64,000 bases of DNA from Pseudomonadales bacterium. Lineage in GTDB: Bacteria; Pseudomonadota; Gammaproteobacteria; Pseudomonadales; Ketobacteraceae. Position 1 is the first letter of the stretch. Every line of letters starts with the position of its first letter. The position numbers and the translations under genes were made by a program. Where the stretch lies: assembly GCA_002708905.1 (NCBI GenBank), contig PAPM01000011.1, positions 124,001 through 188,000 of the forward strand. The letters are read 5' to 3'. The notes beneath the pieces were generated by a model. The model searched no databases, was not told where the DNA came from, and saw nothing but the letters and a program-made list of their open reading frames with translations. Below are positions 25,843-35,287 of the stretch, one piece after another.

Positions 25843-26514
25843 ATGACAGAAGAAAACTCGATCAATTACCGTGGTCGCAAAGCCTCCCGAGCCCGTAGCG
25901 AACAGCGTCGCAAGGCAATACTGGAAGCCGCGTTACGCATCGTGGTCAGCGATGGTGTTCGTGGCGTACGCCACCGTGCTGTAGCAAAGGAAGCGGATGT
26001 GCCTCTGTCTGCTACCACCTATTACTTCAAAGATATTTCTGATCTGATTGCCGATACTTTTACACTGTTTGCCGAAAATGCCATGAGCGATGTGGTGCAG
26101 CCAATTTACCAACACGTGGGTGAATTTCTGCAACAACACAAGGATGAGGTTGGGCACAGCGCTGAGGTGACCAATCAGTTGCTGGAGAGCCTGTCGCGGT
26201 TAATTGTGGGCTTCTTGAAGTTGGAACTCGCGGATAAGCGCGATCATATGATTGCAGAGCAGGCGTTCAAACACGAATGCTTGCGGGACGCCCGCTTACG
26301 CAGCATCGCCCAAACCTATTTTGACCACCTGATGAATGAGATGGTGGAGTTGTGTCGCGTCATCGGTGTGGAAGACCCGGAGATTGCCGGCGAGTTGCTG
26401 ATGGGTACCATCTTCCGCATAGAGCACGAGGCCCTGATGGTGCCTGTGGAGCAGTTCGATGAAGACAAGGCCTGTAAAATGATTAAGCGGCAATTGGCCG
26501 CGTTCTTGCCTTAA
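25843..26514 (+). CDS. TetR-family transcriptional regulator
   Basis: 223 aa from ATG 25843; an in-frame TTG at 25789 is unlikely as a start. The N-terminal helix-turn-helix is typical of TetR (QRRKAILEAALRIVVSDGVRGVRHRAVAKEA region, then LSATTYYFKDISDLI). The C-terminal ligand-binding half is helical and not recognisable by ligand. DNA binding is expected by a dimer. It may regulate the MpaB-family gene upstream or itself, but no paired operator was found. ung follows 27 bp later and may be read through. Confidence 0.9.
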   Translation: MTEENSINYRGRKASRARSEQRRKAILEAALRIVVSDGVRGVRHRAVAKEADVPLSATTYYFKDISDLIADTFTLFAENAMSDVVQPIYQHVGEFLQQHKDEVGHSAEVTNQLLESLSRLIVGFLKLELADKRDHMIAEQAFKHECLRDARLRSIAQTYFDHLMNEMVELCRVIGVEDPEIAGELLMGTIFRIEHEALMVPVEQFDEDKACKMIKRQLAAFLP

Positions 26515-26541
26515 ACCGTTTATTTCGTTTCGGGGGAATGC

Positions 26542-27228
26542 ATGTCACCAGAGCAAGTAAAAATGGAACCCAGCTGGAAGCAGCATCTGTTACCGCAGTT
26601 CCAGGCCGATTACATGCAGCAGTTACGGCAGTTTCTGGTGCAGCAGAAAAAGGCCGGCAAGGTCATTTACCCCAAGGGGGAGGAATATTTTAATGCCTTC
26701 AATTTAACCCCTTTCGATCAGGTGAAAGTGGTGATCATTGGCCAGGATCCTTATCACGGCCCCGGCCAGGCTCATGGTCTGTGCTTTTCTGTTCAACAGG
26801 GTGTGGCGTTTCCACCATCTTTGCAGAATATATTCAAGGAAATTCATGCGGACCTGGGTTTGCCAATCCCCAAAAACGGTTGCTTGACCCATTGGGCAGA
26901 GCAGGGTGTGTTGTTACTGAATGCGGTGCTCACTGTTGAGCAGTCCAAAGCGGCTGCCCATCAGGGTAAAGGTTGGGAGTTGTTTACGGATGCGGCCATT
27001 AAAGAATTGAATGATCAGCGTGAAGGCATTGTGTTCCTGTTGTGGGGCAGCTATGCCCAGAAGAAAGGCCAGATCATCGATCCGAAAAAGCATTGCGTCC
27101 TGAAGGCACCTCATCCCTCGCCACTGTCCGCCCATCGCGGCTTTTTTGGTTGCAAGCATTTCTCCAAAGCCAACCAGTATCTGGAATCCATAGGCAAATC
27201 TCCGATCGATTGGTCGGTGCCGGAATAA
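26542..27228 (+). CDS. ung: Uracil-DNA glycosylase
   Basis: 228-aa family 1 UDG that removes uracil from DNA, starting base excision repair. The water-activating motif [18 protein letters not shown] and the minor-groove intercalation loop [17 protein letters not shown] are both intact. The ATG 26542 is used; GGGGGAATGC upstream gives a ribosome binding site. The gene converges with the AraC regulator and the stops are 5 bp apart without a clear terminator. Confidence 0.97.
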   Translation: MSPEQVKMEPSWKQHLLPQFQADYMQQLRQFLVQQKKAGKVIYPKGEEYFNAFNLTPFDQVKVVIIGQDPYHGPGQAHGLCFSVQQGVAFPPSLQNIFKEIHADLGLPIPKNGCLTHWAEQGVLLLNAVLTVEQSKAAAHQGKGWELFTDAAIKELNDQREGIVFLLWGSYAQKKGQIIDPKKHCVLKAPHPSPLSAHRGFFGCKHFSKANQYLESIGKSPIDWSVPE

Positions 27229-27233
27229 CTCAT

Positions 27234-28115
27234 TCAGACTCTGTCCAATTGTCGATACTGCCTGGGCGATAATCCCGTCACTTTCTTGAACAGGCGGGAA
27301 AAGTATTGTGGGTCTTCATATCCCAGCTCTGCCGCAACATGACTGACCGGTTGATTGCCGATGTCCAGCAGGTAACAGGCCCGTTCCATTTTCAGGTGAA
27401 TAAAGTGCTGAATCGGTGAATAGCCGGTGAGCGCTTTATAGCGCTTGGAAAAATGATACTTGGATAGATGGGCGGCATTGGCCAGTGCATCCAGATCCAG
27501 TTCCCCAGAGAGGTTGGCCATCATCAGGGTTTGGATGGTTTCCAGGTTGATCGGTTGCCGGGCTTGCTGGGATTGGCTGGAGATCAGGATGGCCAGGTAG
27601 GTGAGGGATTGTTTGAGCGTCTGTGAAGCATGAATCAGCGCCTTCATGTTGTAACCGGTTTCCCGCACACTGAACAGGGCGTCAAAATCGCTAATGATTT
27701 TGGGGTGTTGGCCCACGTTCACGACGCTCACTCCGTCAGCCACCCCTAGATTCGCAATATAGTCCAGAGCTTTGGCGCCGGCGAAATGCACCCAACGCAG
27801 GGTCCAGGGGTGATCGGCTGCTGCCTGGTAGTCATGGCTGGTGCCTTTCGGCAGCAGGATCAGATCACCGGGGTTTACCTCCGCAACCGTCCCGTTAGCG
27901 TTCACTTGACCGCGTCCCTCGCTGCAATACATCAACAGGTTATCTTCGTGTTCCTGCCGTGACATAGTGTGCCCCGAGGCATTGGGATACAGCCCCATAC
28001 CATTGATATATAAGGATTCAGTCAACGGATGACGGGCCAGTTGTACGCTGGCGAAGAGGGGGACGAAAAAACGGATGGCCCCGGGCCGGAGTGGCCATCC
28101 TGAGGAAACCGGCAT
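27234..28115 (-). CDS. mmsR: AraC-family activator of the valine operon (MmsR-like)
   Basis: 293 aa: an N-terminal cupin-like effector domain (about 25-160; PGDLILLPKGTSHDYQ) and a C-terminal AraC double helix-turn-helix (about 195-290; LDALANAAHLSKYHFSKRYK and VSHVAAELGYEDPQYFSRLF). AGGAG sits 7 nt before the ATG. It is divergent from mmsA exactly as mmsR is in Pseudomonas aeruginosa, where MmsR activates mmsAB during growth on valine. Two 21-bp phased direct repeats in the shared promoter region are likely its sites. The gene name rests on position plus similarity. Confidence 0.82.
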   Translation of the reverse strand: MPVSSGWPLRPGAIRFFVPLFASVQLARHPLTESLYINGMGLYPNASGHTMSRQEHEDNLLMYCSEGRGQVNANGTVAEVNPGDLILLPKGTSHDYQAAADHPWTLRWVHFAGAKALDYIANLGVADGVSVVNVGQHPKIISDFDALFSVRETGYNMKALIHASQTLKQSLTYLAILISSQSQQARQPINLETIQTLMMANLSGELDLDALANAAHLSKYHFSKRYKALTGYSPIQHFIHLKMERACYLLDIGNQPVSHVAAELGYEDPQYFSRLFKKVTGLSPRQYRQLDRV

Positions 28116-28138
28116 GGCTTTCTCCTGCTAAGCCTAAA

Positions 28139-28175
28139 AGCAATATAGTCCATGTTCTTAGCAATATCGTCAATG
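28139..28175 (+). promoter_or_regulatory. Direct-repeat operator for MmsR-like regulator
   Basis: AGCAATATAGTCCATG (28139-28154) and AGCAATATCGTCAATG (28160-28175) agree at 14 of 16 positions and start 21 bp apart, two helical turns. The downstream copy overlaps the expected -35 of mmsA; a possible -10 is TATGCT at 28192-28197. Confidence 0.7.
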
Positions 28176-28237
28176 GTAACCACCCCCGGGCTATGCTACA
28201 AATACGGGATGCTCCCTAAAAGAAGAAAGGAATAGAT

Positions 28238-29752
28238 ATGACCGCCCCAGTTTCCAACCCAGTAAAAGTCCAGCAACTCATTAACGGTGAATTTCACTTA
28301 AGCCAGGCGAAAGACTGGATCGACGTGACCAACCCCGCCACCCAGGAAGTGATTGCCCAGGTTCCCTGTACCACCGCCGATGAAATGCAGCAGGCCATTG
28401 CGTCCGCCAAAGCCGCATTCAAAGGCTGGAAAGACACACCGGTACCGGCGCGGGCTCGCATCATGCTGAAGTATCAGGATCTGTTGAAAACCCACCATGA
28501 TGAACTGGCGGAAATTTTGGCAAAGGAAACCGGTAAAACCTTTGAAGACGCCAAGGGTGATGTATGGCGTGGTATTGAAGTGGTGGAGCATGCGGCCAAC
28601 ATTCCTTCCCTGATGATGGGCGAAACGGTGGAGAACGTAGCCACCAAGATTGATACCTACTCCTATATGCAGCCTTTAGGTGTGTGTGCCGGTATCACCC
28701 CTTTCAACTTTCCAGCGATGATTCCCCTGTGGATGTTCCCCCTGGCCATTGCCTGCGGTAACACCTTTATTCTGAAGCCATCCGAACAGGACCCCATGAC
28801 CCCAATGCGTCTGGCGGAGTTGTTCCTGGAAGCCGGTGCACCCAAAGACGTGCTGCAAGTGGTCCACGGTCGCAAAGAACAAGTGGATGCACTGCTCACT
28901 GATCCGGAAATCAAGGCGATTTCGTTTGTGGGTTCTGTGCCCGTGGGCCAGTACATTTACCAAACCGGAACCGCCAACATGAAGCGCGTGCAGGCGTTTG
29001 CCGGTGCCAAGAACCACATGGTGGTAATGCCCGATGCCAACCGTGATCAGGTGGTGAATAACATTGTAGGTGCATCCTGTGGTGCCGCCGGTCAACGTTG
29101 TATGGCGATCAGTGTGGCGGTGATGGTGGGCGCTGCCAAAGATTGGGTTGGTGATATCAAAGAGGCGCTCTCCAATATCCGCCCCGGTGCCTGGAATGAT
29201 CCGCAAGCGGCCTATGGCCCCTTGATCAGCCCCCAAGCCCGCGATCGTGTCTTGAGCCTGATTGCCAAGGGCAAAGAAGAGGGCGCCACCTGTCTATTGG
29301 ATGGTAGCGAATGTGTAGTGGAAGGCCTACCTGATGGTAACTGGGTTGGCCCTACTATGTTCACCGATGTCACTCCGCAGATGAGTATCTACAGCGAAGA
29401 GATTTTTGGCCCCGTATTGTGTGTGCTGTGCGTGGATACCCTGGAGGATGCCATTGCGCTGATCAACGAACATCCCTGTGGAAACGGCACCTCCATCTTT
29501 ACTGCCAGCGGCGCTGCCGCCCGCAAATACCAGCATGAAATCGAAGTGGGCCAGGTGGGTATCAATGTACCGATTCCGGTGCCGCTGCCGTTCTTCTCTT
29601 TCACTGGTTGGAAGGCTTCCTTCTACGGCGATCAACATGCCTATGGCAAGCAGGCCATTCGTTTCTACACAGAAACCAAAACCATTACCGCCCGTTGGTT
29701 TGAGTCCGATATCGAAGCCAGCGGTCCGAACATGACCATCAATTTGAAATAG
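28238..29752 (+). CDS. mmsA: Methylmalonate-semialdehyde dehydrogenase (CoA-acylating)
   Basis: 504-aa aldehyde dehydrogenase family member that oxidises methylmalonate semialdehyde to propionyl-CoA with NAD and CoA, the last specific step of valine breakdown. The nucleophilic cysteine lies in [11 protein letters not shown]. The [24 protein letters not shown] segment and [19 protein letters not shown] are hallmarks of the CoA-dependent MmsA class. AGGA lies 7 nt before the ATG. First gene of the mmsA-acd-hibch-mmsB unit. Confidence 0.95.
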   Translation: MTAPVSNPVKVQQLINGEFHLSQAKDWIDVTNPATQEVIAQVPCTTADEMQQAIASAKAAFKGWKDTPVPARARIMLKYQDLLKTHHDELAEILAKETGKTFEDAKGDVWRGIEVVEHAANIPSLMMGETVENVATKIDTYSYMQPLGVCAGITPFNFPAMIPLWMFPLAIACGNTFILKPSEQDPMTPMRLAELFLEAGAPKDVLQVVHGRKEQVDALLTDPEIKAISFVGSVPVGQYIYQTGTANMKRVQAFAGAKNHMVVMPDANRDQVVNNIVGASCGAAGQRCMAISVAVMVGAAKDWVGDIKEALSNIRPGAWNDPQAAYGPLISPQARDRVLSLIAKGKEEGATCLLDGSECVVEGLPDGNWVGPTMFTDVTPQMSIYSEEIFGPVLCVLCVDTLEDAIALINEHPCGNGTSIFTASGAAARKYQHEIEVGQVGINVPIPVPLPFFSFTGWKASFYGDQHAYGKQAIRFYTETKTITARWFESDIEASGPNMTINLK

Positions 29753-29758
29753 TCGATT

Positions 29759-30919
29759 ATGGATTTCGATTTAAACGACGATCAGCGGGCGTTTCAGGAG
29801 GCGGCCAGGCAGTTTGCCGCCACTGAACTGGCCCCGCACGCAGCGCAATGGGATGCGGAATCTTTTTTTCCAGTGGATGTGATTCGCAAAGCCGGAGAAT
29901 TGGGATTCTGTGGCATCTATTCGCCGGAAGCAGCCGGAGGCATGGGGTTATCCCGTTTGGATGCCCATTTGATCTTTGAGCAACTGGCCTACGGTTGTAC
30001 CTCCACCGCAGCCTTCATCACCATCCACAATATGGCCACCTGGATGGTGACCTCCTTCGGCAACGAAGCATTGGTGCAGGAGTGGGGCAGTGCCTTGTGC
30101 AGTGGTGAGAAGATTGCTTCCTACTGTTTGACCGAACCCAATGCCGGCTCCGATGCGGCCTCTCTCAAAACCAGTGCGCAATTGGATGGGGATTACTATC
30201 GACTGAACGGCAGTAAGTGCTTTATCTCCGGCGCAGGCTCCACCGATGTGTTGGTGGTGATGGCACGAACCGGAGAGCCCGGCGCCAAAGGCGTGTCCTG
30301 TTTTCTGGTGGAAGCGAAATCTGCTGGTATCAGTTACGGCCGCAAGGAAGAAAAAATGGGGTGGAACTGCCAGCCGACGAGAACCATTTCTTTCGATCAG
30401 GTCAAAGTGCCACGCTCCCATCTGATTGGCCAGGAAGGGGACGGCTTCAAGTTCGCCATGAAAGGCCTGGACGGTGGCCGTATTAATATCGCTACCTGTT
30501 CCCTGGGCACGGCGCAGGCTGCTCTGGATGCTGCTCAACGTTATATGCATGAACGCAAACAGTTCGGTAAGACCCTGGCTGAATTTCAGGGTCTGCAGTT
30601 CAAATTGGCGGACATGCTCACTGAGTTGGTTGCAGCGAGGCAAATGGTGCGTCTGGCTGCAGTAAAACTCGATAAAGGTGATCCCGAAGCTACGGTGTAT
30701 TCCGCCATGGCCAAGCGCTTTGCCACCGATGTCGGGTTTGCGGTGTGCAACGATGCCCTGCAGATTCACGGTGGTTACGGTTATATCAAAGAATATCCCC
30801 TCGAACGTCATGTGCGCGATACCCGGGTGCACCAGATTCTGGAAGGCACCAACGAAATTATGCGCGTCATTATCGCGCGCCGCGCGTTGATGGAAGGGGC
30901 GACGGAGGTCATTCAGTGA
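29759..30919 (+). CDS. Isobutyryl-CoA dehydrogenase (acyl-CoA dehydrogenase)
   Basis: 386-aa short acyl-CoA dehydrogenase with FAD. CLTEPNAGSDAASLKT and IHGGYGYIKEYPLERHVRD are family signatures; the catalytic Glu is in LEGTNEIMRVII. The gene begins 6 bp after mmsA and overlaps the next start by GTGA, so it belongs to the valine operon. There it should oxidise isobutyryl-CoA to methacrylyl-CoA. Short branched-chain specificity is inferred from context and from similarity to ACAD8-like proteins. Confidence 0.9.
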   Translation: MDFDLNDDQRAFQEAARQFAATELAPHAAQWDAESFFPVDVIRKAGELGFCGIYSPEAAGGMGLSRLDAHLIFEQLAYGCTSTAAFITIHNMATWMVTSFGNEALVQEWGSALCSGEKIASYCLTEPNAGSDAASLKTSAQLDGDYYRLNGSKCFISGAGSTDVLVVMARTGEPGAKGVSCFLVEAKSAGISYGRKEEKMGWNCQPTRTISFDQVKVPRSHLIGQEGDGFKFAMKGLDGGRINIATCSLGTAQAALDAAQRYMHERKQFGKTLAEFQGLQFKLADMLTELVAARQMVRLAAVKLDKGDPEATVYSAMAKRFATDVGFAVCNDALQIHGGYGYIKEYPLERHVRDTRVHQILEGTNEIMRVIIARRALMEGATEVIQ

Positions 30920-32034
30920 CAGACAGCGTTTTATTTGAAACCTTGGCAGCGGCCAATGGTAAGTCCATCGGCATAGCTACCTTGAATGCAGAGAAAAAAC
31001 TGAACTCGCTTAACCAGGACATGGTGGCACTGTTAACCGAGCAGTTCACTCAGTGGCAACAGGATGACAGCATCGCCTGTGTCTGGTTGCAGGGTGCCGG
31101 TGAGAAAGCCTTTTGTGCCGGTGGTGATGTTAAGTGCCTGCGGGATCGCATTGACGAAGTCGGTCCACAGGAAGCACTGCCCTATGTGCAGGCGTTCTTT
31201 GAAAACGAATATCGCCTGGATTACATGATCCACTGTTTTGCCAAACCCATTATCTGTTGGGGCCACGGTATCGTTATGGGCGGTGGTATCGGCTTGATGT
31301 CCGGTGCCTCCCATCGAGTGGTGACGGAAACTTCCCGCATGGCCATGCCTGAAATCACCATCGGCTTGTATCCGGATGTGGGTGGTACCTGGTTTTTGAA
31401 TCACGCACCCGGTCGTACCGGGTTGTTCCTCGGGCTAACCGGTGCCAATTTTAACGGGGCGGATGCGCTCTTTGTGGGAATGGCGGATCGCTTTGTTCCC
31501 AGTGCGCAAAAGCATACGGTATTGGATACGTTGTTGCAGCAAAACTGGAGTGATTCTGCTGTTGAGAATGGCGCTCTGGTGAGTGCTGTGCTGCGGGAAT
31601 ATGAAGATTTGTCCCAGCTGCCTGCCGGGAATGTGCGTGAGCATTACGATCTGATTCAATCGGTCACCGATGGTGATACCACCGCACAGGTGGTGGATAA
31701 CATCCTGGCTATTGAATCCGATGAAAAATGGCTGCAGAAAGCGGTGGCCACTCTCAAGGCCGGATGCCCTACCACGGCCCATTTGGTGTTTGAGCAGTTG
31801 CGTCGCGGTAAAAAATTGTCGCTGCCGGGGGTTTTCCAAATGGAATTGGTGATGTCACTGCAATGCGCGTTGCATCCCGATTTTCCGGAAGGGGTGCGAG
31901 CGCTGCTGGTGGATAAAGATGGTGCGCCTAAGTGGCAGCATGATGCGGTTGCCGCGGTAAGTCCCCAATGGGTAGACGAACATTTCCAATCACCCTGGGC
32001 CAATGGAGAGAATCCATTAGCCGATTTAAGTTGA
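30916..32034 (+). CDS. 3-hydroxyisobutyryl-CoA hydrolase (crotonase family)
   Basis: 372 aa from GTG 30916, overlapping the previous stop in GTGA, with GGAGG 7 nt upstream. The length and the block MGGGIGLMSGASHRVVTE then MAMPEITIGLYPDVGGTWFL fit the HIBCH family: the first enoyl-hydratase glutamate is replaced, the second (MPEI) is kept and the Asp of YPDVGG is present. It releases free 3-hydroxyisobutyrate from its CoA ester, which mmsB then oxidises. Some databases label such proteins enoyl-CoA hydratase, but the residue pattern favours a hydrolase. Confidence 0.88.
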   Translation: MTDSVLFETLAAANGKSIGIATLNAEKKLNSLNQDMVALLTEQFTQWQQDDSIACVWLQGAGEKAFCAGGDVKCLRDRIDEVGPQEALPYVQAFFENEYRLDYMIHCFAKPIICWGHGIVMGGGIGLMSGASHRVVTETSRMAMPEITIGLYPDVGGTWFLNHAPGRTGLFLGLTGANFNGADALFVGMADRFVPSAQKHTVLDTLLQQNWSDSAVENGALVSAVLREYEDLSQLPAGNVREHYDLIQSVTDGDTTAQVVDNILAIESDEKWLQKAVATLKAGCPTTAHLVFEQLRRGKKLSLPGVFQMELVMSLQCALHPDFPEGVRALLVDKDGAPKWQHDAVAAVSPQWVDEHFQSPWANGENPLADLS

Positions 32035-32075
32035 TTGGCGCTTAAGATGGTTGGAACAGATTAAGGAGCAAGGTA

Positions 32076-32969
32076 ATGGCAACAATCGGTTTTATCGGCG
32101 TGGGAAACATGGGCGGGCCCATGGCCATCAATTTGGTGAAAGCGGGTCATCAGGTGAAAGTGTTCGATCTGTCACCGGAATTGAAAGCCAAGGTGGTGGC
32201 TGAGGGTGCAGAAGGGGTGGATTCTCCTCAAGAAGCAGTAGTCAATACCGAGTTCGTAATCAGCATGCTGCCTTCAGGTCCCATTGTGGAGAGTTTGTAT
32301 ATTCACAAGGACAAGCTGCTCGATGCTATCAGTGATACGTCATTGGTCATCGACTGCTCCACCATCGCGCCGGAAAACGCCATCAATCTATACAAAGCGG
32401 CGGACGCAAAAGGTATTGCTACTTTGGATGCGCCGGTATCCGGCGGAGTCGGTGGTGCCACAGCGGGCACGTTAACGTTTATTGTTGGCGGGGATGACGA
32501 TGCCTTCGAACGGGCACAGCCGATTTTGGCCGCCATGGGTAAGAACGTATTCCATGCCGGTGGTCACGGTGCCGGGCAGACCGCAAAAATCTGCAATAAC
32601 ATGTTGCTGGCGATCCACATGGTGGGCACGGCAGAGGCACTGCAATTGGGTGTGGACAATGGCCTGGATCCCAAAGTGCTGTCCGATATCATGCTGCAAA
32701 GCTCCGGTCGCAACTGGTCGCTGGAATTGTACAACCCTTATCCCGGCGTAATGGAAACCGCCCCCGCCAGCAAGGATTATGAAGGCGGCTTCCAGGTGAA
32801 TCTGATGAACAAGGATCTGGGTTTGGCGATGGAAGCTGCCCTGAAGAGCCAATCTGCAACCCCTATGGGTACGCTGGCCAAGAGTCTCTATGTCCAGCAT
32901 GGTCGCAATGGTTGGGGAATGAAGGACTTCTCCAGTATCCAGCGCTGGTTTGAGAAGCTGGACAGCTGA
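32076..32969 (+). CDS. mmsB: 3-hydroxyisobutyrate dehydrogenase
   Basis: 297-aa NAD-dependent beta-hydroxyacid dehydrogenase converting 3-hydroxyisobutyrate to methylmalonate semialdehyde. The Rossmann motif GFIGVGNMGGPMAINLVKAG opens the protein. APVSGGVGGATAGTL is the substrate-binding loop and the catalytic lysine is in GAGQTAKICNNML near residue 170. TAAGGAG lies about 7 nt before the ATG. Last gene of the valine operon. Confidence 0.95.
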   Translation: MATIGFIGVGNMGGPMAINLVKAGHQVKVFDLSPELKAKVVAEGAEGVDSPQEAVVNTEFVISMLPSGPIVESLYIHKDKLLDAISDTSLVIDCSTIAPENAINLYKAADAKGIATLDAPVSGGVGGATAGTLTFIVGGDDDAFERAQPILAAMGKNVFHAGGHGAGQTAKICNNMLLAIHMVGTAEALQLGVDNGLDPKVLSDIMLQSSGRNWSLELYNPYPGVMETAPASKDYEGGFQVNLMNKDLGLAMEAALKSQSATPMGTLAKSLYVQHGRNGWGMKDFSSIQRWFEKLDS

Positions 32970-32993
32970 CATTCCTGATCAAATCTATGAAAT

Positions 32994-33018
32994 AAAAAAG
33001 GGGGCCAATGGGCCCCCG
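32994..33018 (-). terminator. Terminator for the HDOD gene
   Basis: GGGGGCC (33000-33006) / GGCCCCC (33011-33017) with a 4-nt loop. The T-run is on the minus strand (A-run 32994-32999 on plus), so it acts chiefly on the HDOD gene and may also slow transcription leaving mmsB. Confidence 0.85.
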
Positions 33019-33049
33019 AGCTTTCGAGTCGTAAATCGTTAATTCGCCT

Positions 33050-33901
33050 TTAGTTGGCCTGTAGCATCGCCATGGCGGCTTCCATCTCGGCGTTGAGATC
33101 TTCATCTTCGTTGTCACCGATGTTCGGATCCAGCCCCACCCGGCCGAAGGCACTGACATCAGCCCAATTCAGCTTGGTAATGTAGGGGTGGTCCGGCTTG
33201 TTCAGATAGGTTTGCAGATTCGCCACCATCACGATGTCCACGTAGTCGGGCTTATCGCTCCCGGTATCGCGATTGAACTTGCGATAGTTTGCAGGTACAT
33301 CGATCAATTCCTTGGGGAATTCCCAGGATTGCAGAATCTTCACTCCCACCTTGGGATGAATGGAATGAATCACTTTCTGCAAGGTAATGGGGTCATTCAA
33401 ACGATCAGATTCTTCCGCGTACGTCAGAATCGGAAGCACACCAATTTCATGTACCAGTCCGGCCAGGGTGGCCTGATCCGGTTTCAGGTTGGTGTAGTGC
33501 TTACAAATGACGTTGGCGATACCGGCCACCTCAGTACTGTGGTGCCAGGATTCGCGCATGGTTTTGTCAATCAGGTCCGAGGTGGCCTGGAACATCTGTT
33601 CCATGGCCAGCCCCGTCACCAGGTTGGAAATACAGGTGATGCCCAGGCGCGCAATGGCCATCTGGACATCTTCGATCTCGCGGGAACCCCGCATGATCGG
33701 GCTGTTGGCGACTTTGATGATGCGGGCGGTCATCGCAGCATCATTGGCGATGACCTTGGCCAGGTCAGCAGCGGACGCATTGGTATCTTCAGCAACTTCC
33801 CTGGCTTTCAGTGCCACTTCCGGCAACGTGGGCAGCACCAGCCGGTCGTTATCAATGAGTTCGTTAATCTCCTGCAGGGTGACTTCTTCAATACTCGCCA
33901 T
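33050..33901 (-). CDS. HDOD-domain signalling protein
   Basis: 283 aa from the ATG at 33901, preferred over the in-frame ATG at 33913 because GGAG lies 6 nt upstream. An HDOD domain (about 15-215: LPTLPEVALKAREVAEDTN, LATLVHEIG-like block, ANSPIMRGSREI) fills most of it. HDOD is a relative of HD phosphohydrolases lacking full metal ligands and serves as a regulatory scaffold in c-di-GMP, chemotaxis and stress pathways. The remaining tail is acidic. No adjacent signalling gene indicates its pathway. Confidence 0.87.
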   Translation of the reverse strand: MASIEEVTLQEINELIDNDRLVLPTLPEVALKAREVAEDTNASAADLAKVIANDAAMTARIIKVANSPIMRGSREIEDVQMAIARLGITCISNLVTGLAMEQMFQATSDLIDKTMRESWHHSTEVAGIANVICKHYTNLKPDQATLAGLVHEIGVLPILTYAEESDRLNDPITLQKVIHSIHPKVGVKILQSWEFPKELIDVPANYRKFNRDTGSDKPDYVDIVMVANLQTYLNKPDHPYITKLNWADVSAFGRVGLDPNIGDNEDEDLNAEMEAAMAMLQAN

Positions 33902-33948
33902 CAGCAGCTCCACATCCTTTGCTATAAACAGATTTCGATTAAACCTAT

Positions 33949-34887
33949 TTAAGTTATAGCATAGGGCAGAGGAAGCACTCGGATTTCACAGCCATCAATT
34001 TGTTCTAACTGTAGATTTTCTGATTCCGATAGCTCAGTTTTCAACGTGCTAAGCACTCTCAGTGTGCGGTCACTCACCTTTGCCACCGCCAGAATGGTGC
34101 CGTTCGATCCATCGCAAACAATTTTGTCACCTATCTTGACTTGCTCGCTGCCGGTGATTTCCATGGGGAAAACCCGGATTTTGGTTTGTCCTCGATAATG
34201 GATGCGGGCGACGATTTCCTGGCCTTTGTAACAGCCCTTGGTGAAGTTCACGCCATTGACCAGGTCATAATTGATCTCTTGTGGAATCCACTGCTCTGAT
34301 TGATTGGCGGTAATGTGCACAACACCGGAGGTGATCTGGCCCAGAACCCAGGCATTGTCTCCCACCAGCGGCAGTCCTTTTCCCTGCACGGCACTCACAA
34401 ATTCACCTGCTGCCGAGCCTGGCACCAAGCCTAACGTGCCTAGTTCCGGCAGGGTAAACGCGCTGGCTACAGTGGAATCGATGCTACCTGCGCATACCAG
34501 TAAACTGGTATCGGCGGTTACTTCAGCTTTTGAGAACATGGCGAACTTGGATAACGCCTGCACAGTGCTCTCTACCTGATCAGCGGGTAGCACCAACAGG
34601 TAATCATCTCCCTGTTTGGCACAGATGAAAGTGGCCTGTGCGCGGCCTTTGGCGTTGCAATGGGCGCCCAGAACGGCCTCTTGGTCGCCAAGCTTTACCA
34701 CATCACAAGTAACCTGGCCCTGGAGAAACGTGCCTGCTTCTTCGCCGCTCACTCGGATTACCGCCATACAATCCAGCAGGGCCACATAGGGCTCCTGGTT
34801 AAGGACTAAGCTGGCTTCCTGCTCCAAATCATTGATGTAGGTTCCCCAGGGAACCTGTTGATTGACGTTAGTATACTCCGACCACAT
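33949..34887 (-). CDS. ygfZ: Folate-binding tRNA-modification factor YgfZ
   Basis: 312 aa from the ATG at 34887, chosen because GGGGGAG lies 7 nt upstream; the frame stays open to 34953. The K-G-C-Y-x-G-Q-E motif (FTKGCYKGQEIVARIHYRG, near residue 215) is the YgfZ/IbaG57 signature with its essential cysteine. The protein binds folate and supports assembly of certain iron-sulfur enzymes, among them MiaB. It is divergent from sdhE-ygfX, a common arrangement in gammaproteobacteria. Confidence 0.93.
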   Translation of the reverse strand: MWSEYTNVNQQVPWGTYINDLEQEASLVLNQEPYVALLDCMAVIRVSGEEAGTFLQGQVTCDVVKLGDQEAVLGAHCNAKGRAQATFICAKQGDDYLLVLPADQVESTVQALSKFAMFSKAEVTADTSLLVCAGSIDSTVASAFTLPELGTLGLVPGSAAGEFVSAVQGKGLPLVGDNAWVLGQITSGVVHITANQSEQWIPQEINYDLVNGVNFTKGCYKGQEIVARIHYRGQTKIRVFPMEITGSEQVKIGDKIVCDGSNGTILAVAKVSDRTLRVLSTLKTELSESENLQLEQIDGCEIRVLPLPYAIT

Positions 34888-34988
34888 GGACTGACTCCCC
34901 CTCGAAACTGCGTGATGGTGCGGGTGTAGAGCCATCATACGGCTGCTGGACAAAAATGTCAGTGCTAGTTGAATGGGTATGGTTTATT

Positions 34989-34994
34989 TATAAT
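34989..34994 (+). promoter_or_regulatory. Probable -10 box for sdhE-ygfX
   Basis: Perfect TATAAT 27 bp before the sdhE start. No good -35 is seen at 17 bp (TAGTTG at 34966-34971). Confidence 0.4.
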
Positions 34995-35020
34995 GCGCCT
35001 CCCGATTGGAGTAGAAACCG

Positions 35021-35287
35021 ATGTCTGAACAGAATTTGAATGAGGAAGAGCATATCCGCCGCCTACGCTGGCATTGTCGCCGTGGCATCAAGGAAGTGGA
35101 GGTGCTGCTGGTGCCGTTCTTTGAAGAGCGCTATACCGGGTTGAGTGCTGCGGACAAGCTGTTGTTCGAGAAACTGCTGGAGCAGCATGACGTGGATATG
35201 TTCGAATGGTTCACCCATCGCTCCAAACCGGAGGAAGCGGATCTGGCGCACATTGTCTCATTGGTATTGAGTCGTGTGGGTTCCTGA
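35021..35287 (+). CDS. sdhE: Succinate dehydrogenase flavinylation factor SdhE
   Basis: 88-aa five-helix protein (YgfY) that promotes covalent FAD attachment to the SdhA and FrdA flavoprotein subunits. The conserved RGxxE motif is present as RRGIKEVEVLL near residue 21, and length is normal. GGAG lies 9 nt before the ATG. It overlaps ygfX by 14 nt. Confidence 0.93.
   Translation: MSEQNLNEEEHIRRLRWHCRRGIKEVEVLLVPFFEERYTGLSAADKLLFEKLLEQHDVDMFEWFTHRSKPEEADLAHIVSLVLSRVGS

Noticed and set aside
29948-30832. Open frame of 294 codons on - opposite the acyl-CoA dehydrogenase
   Set aside because: Shadow frame; the dehydrogenase on + is unambiguous.
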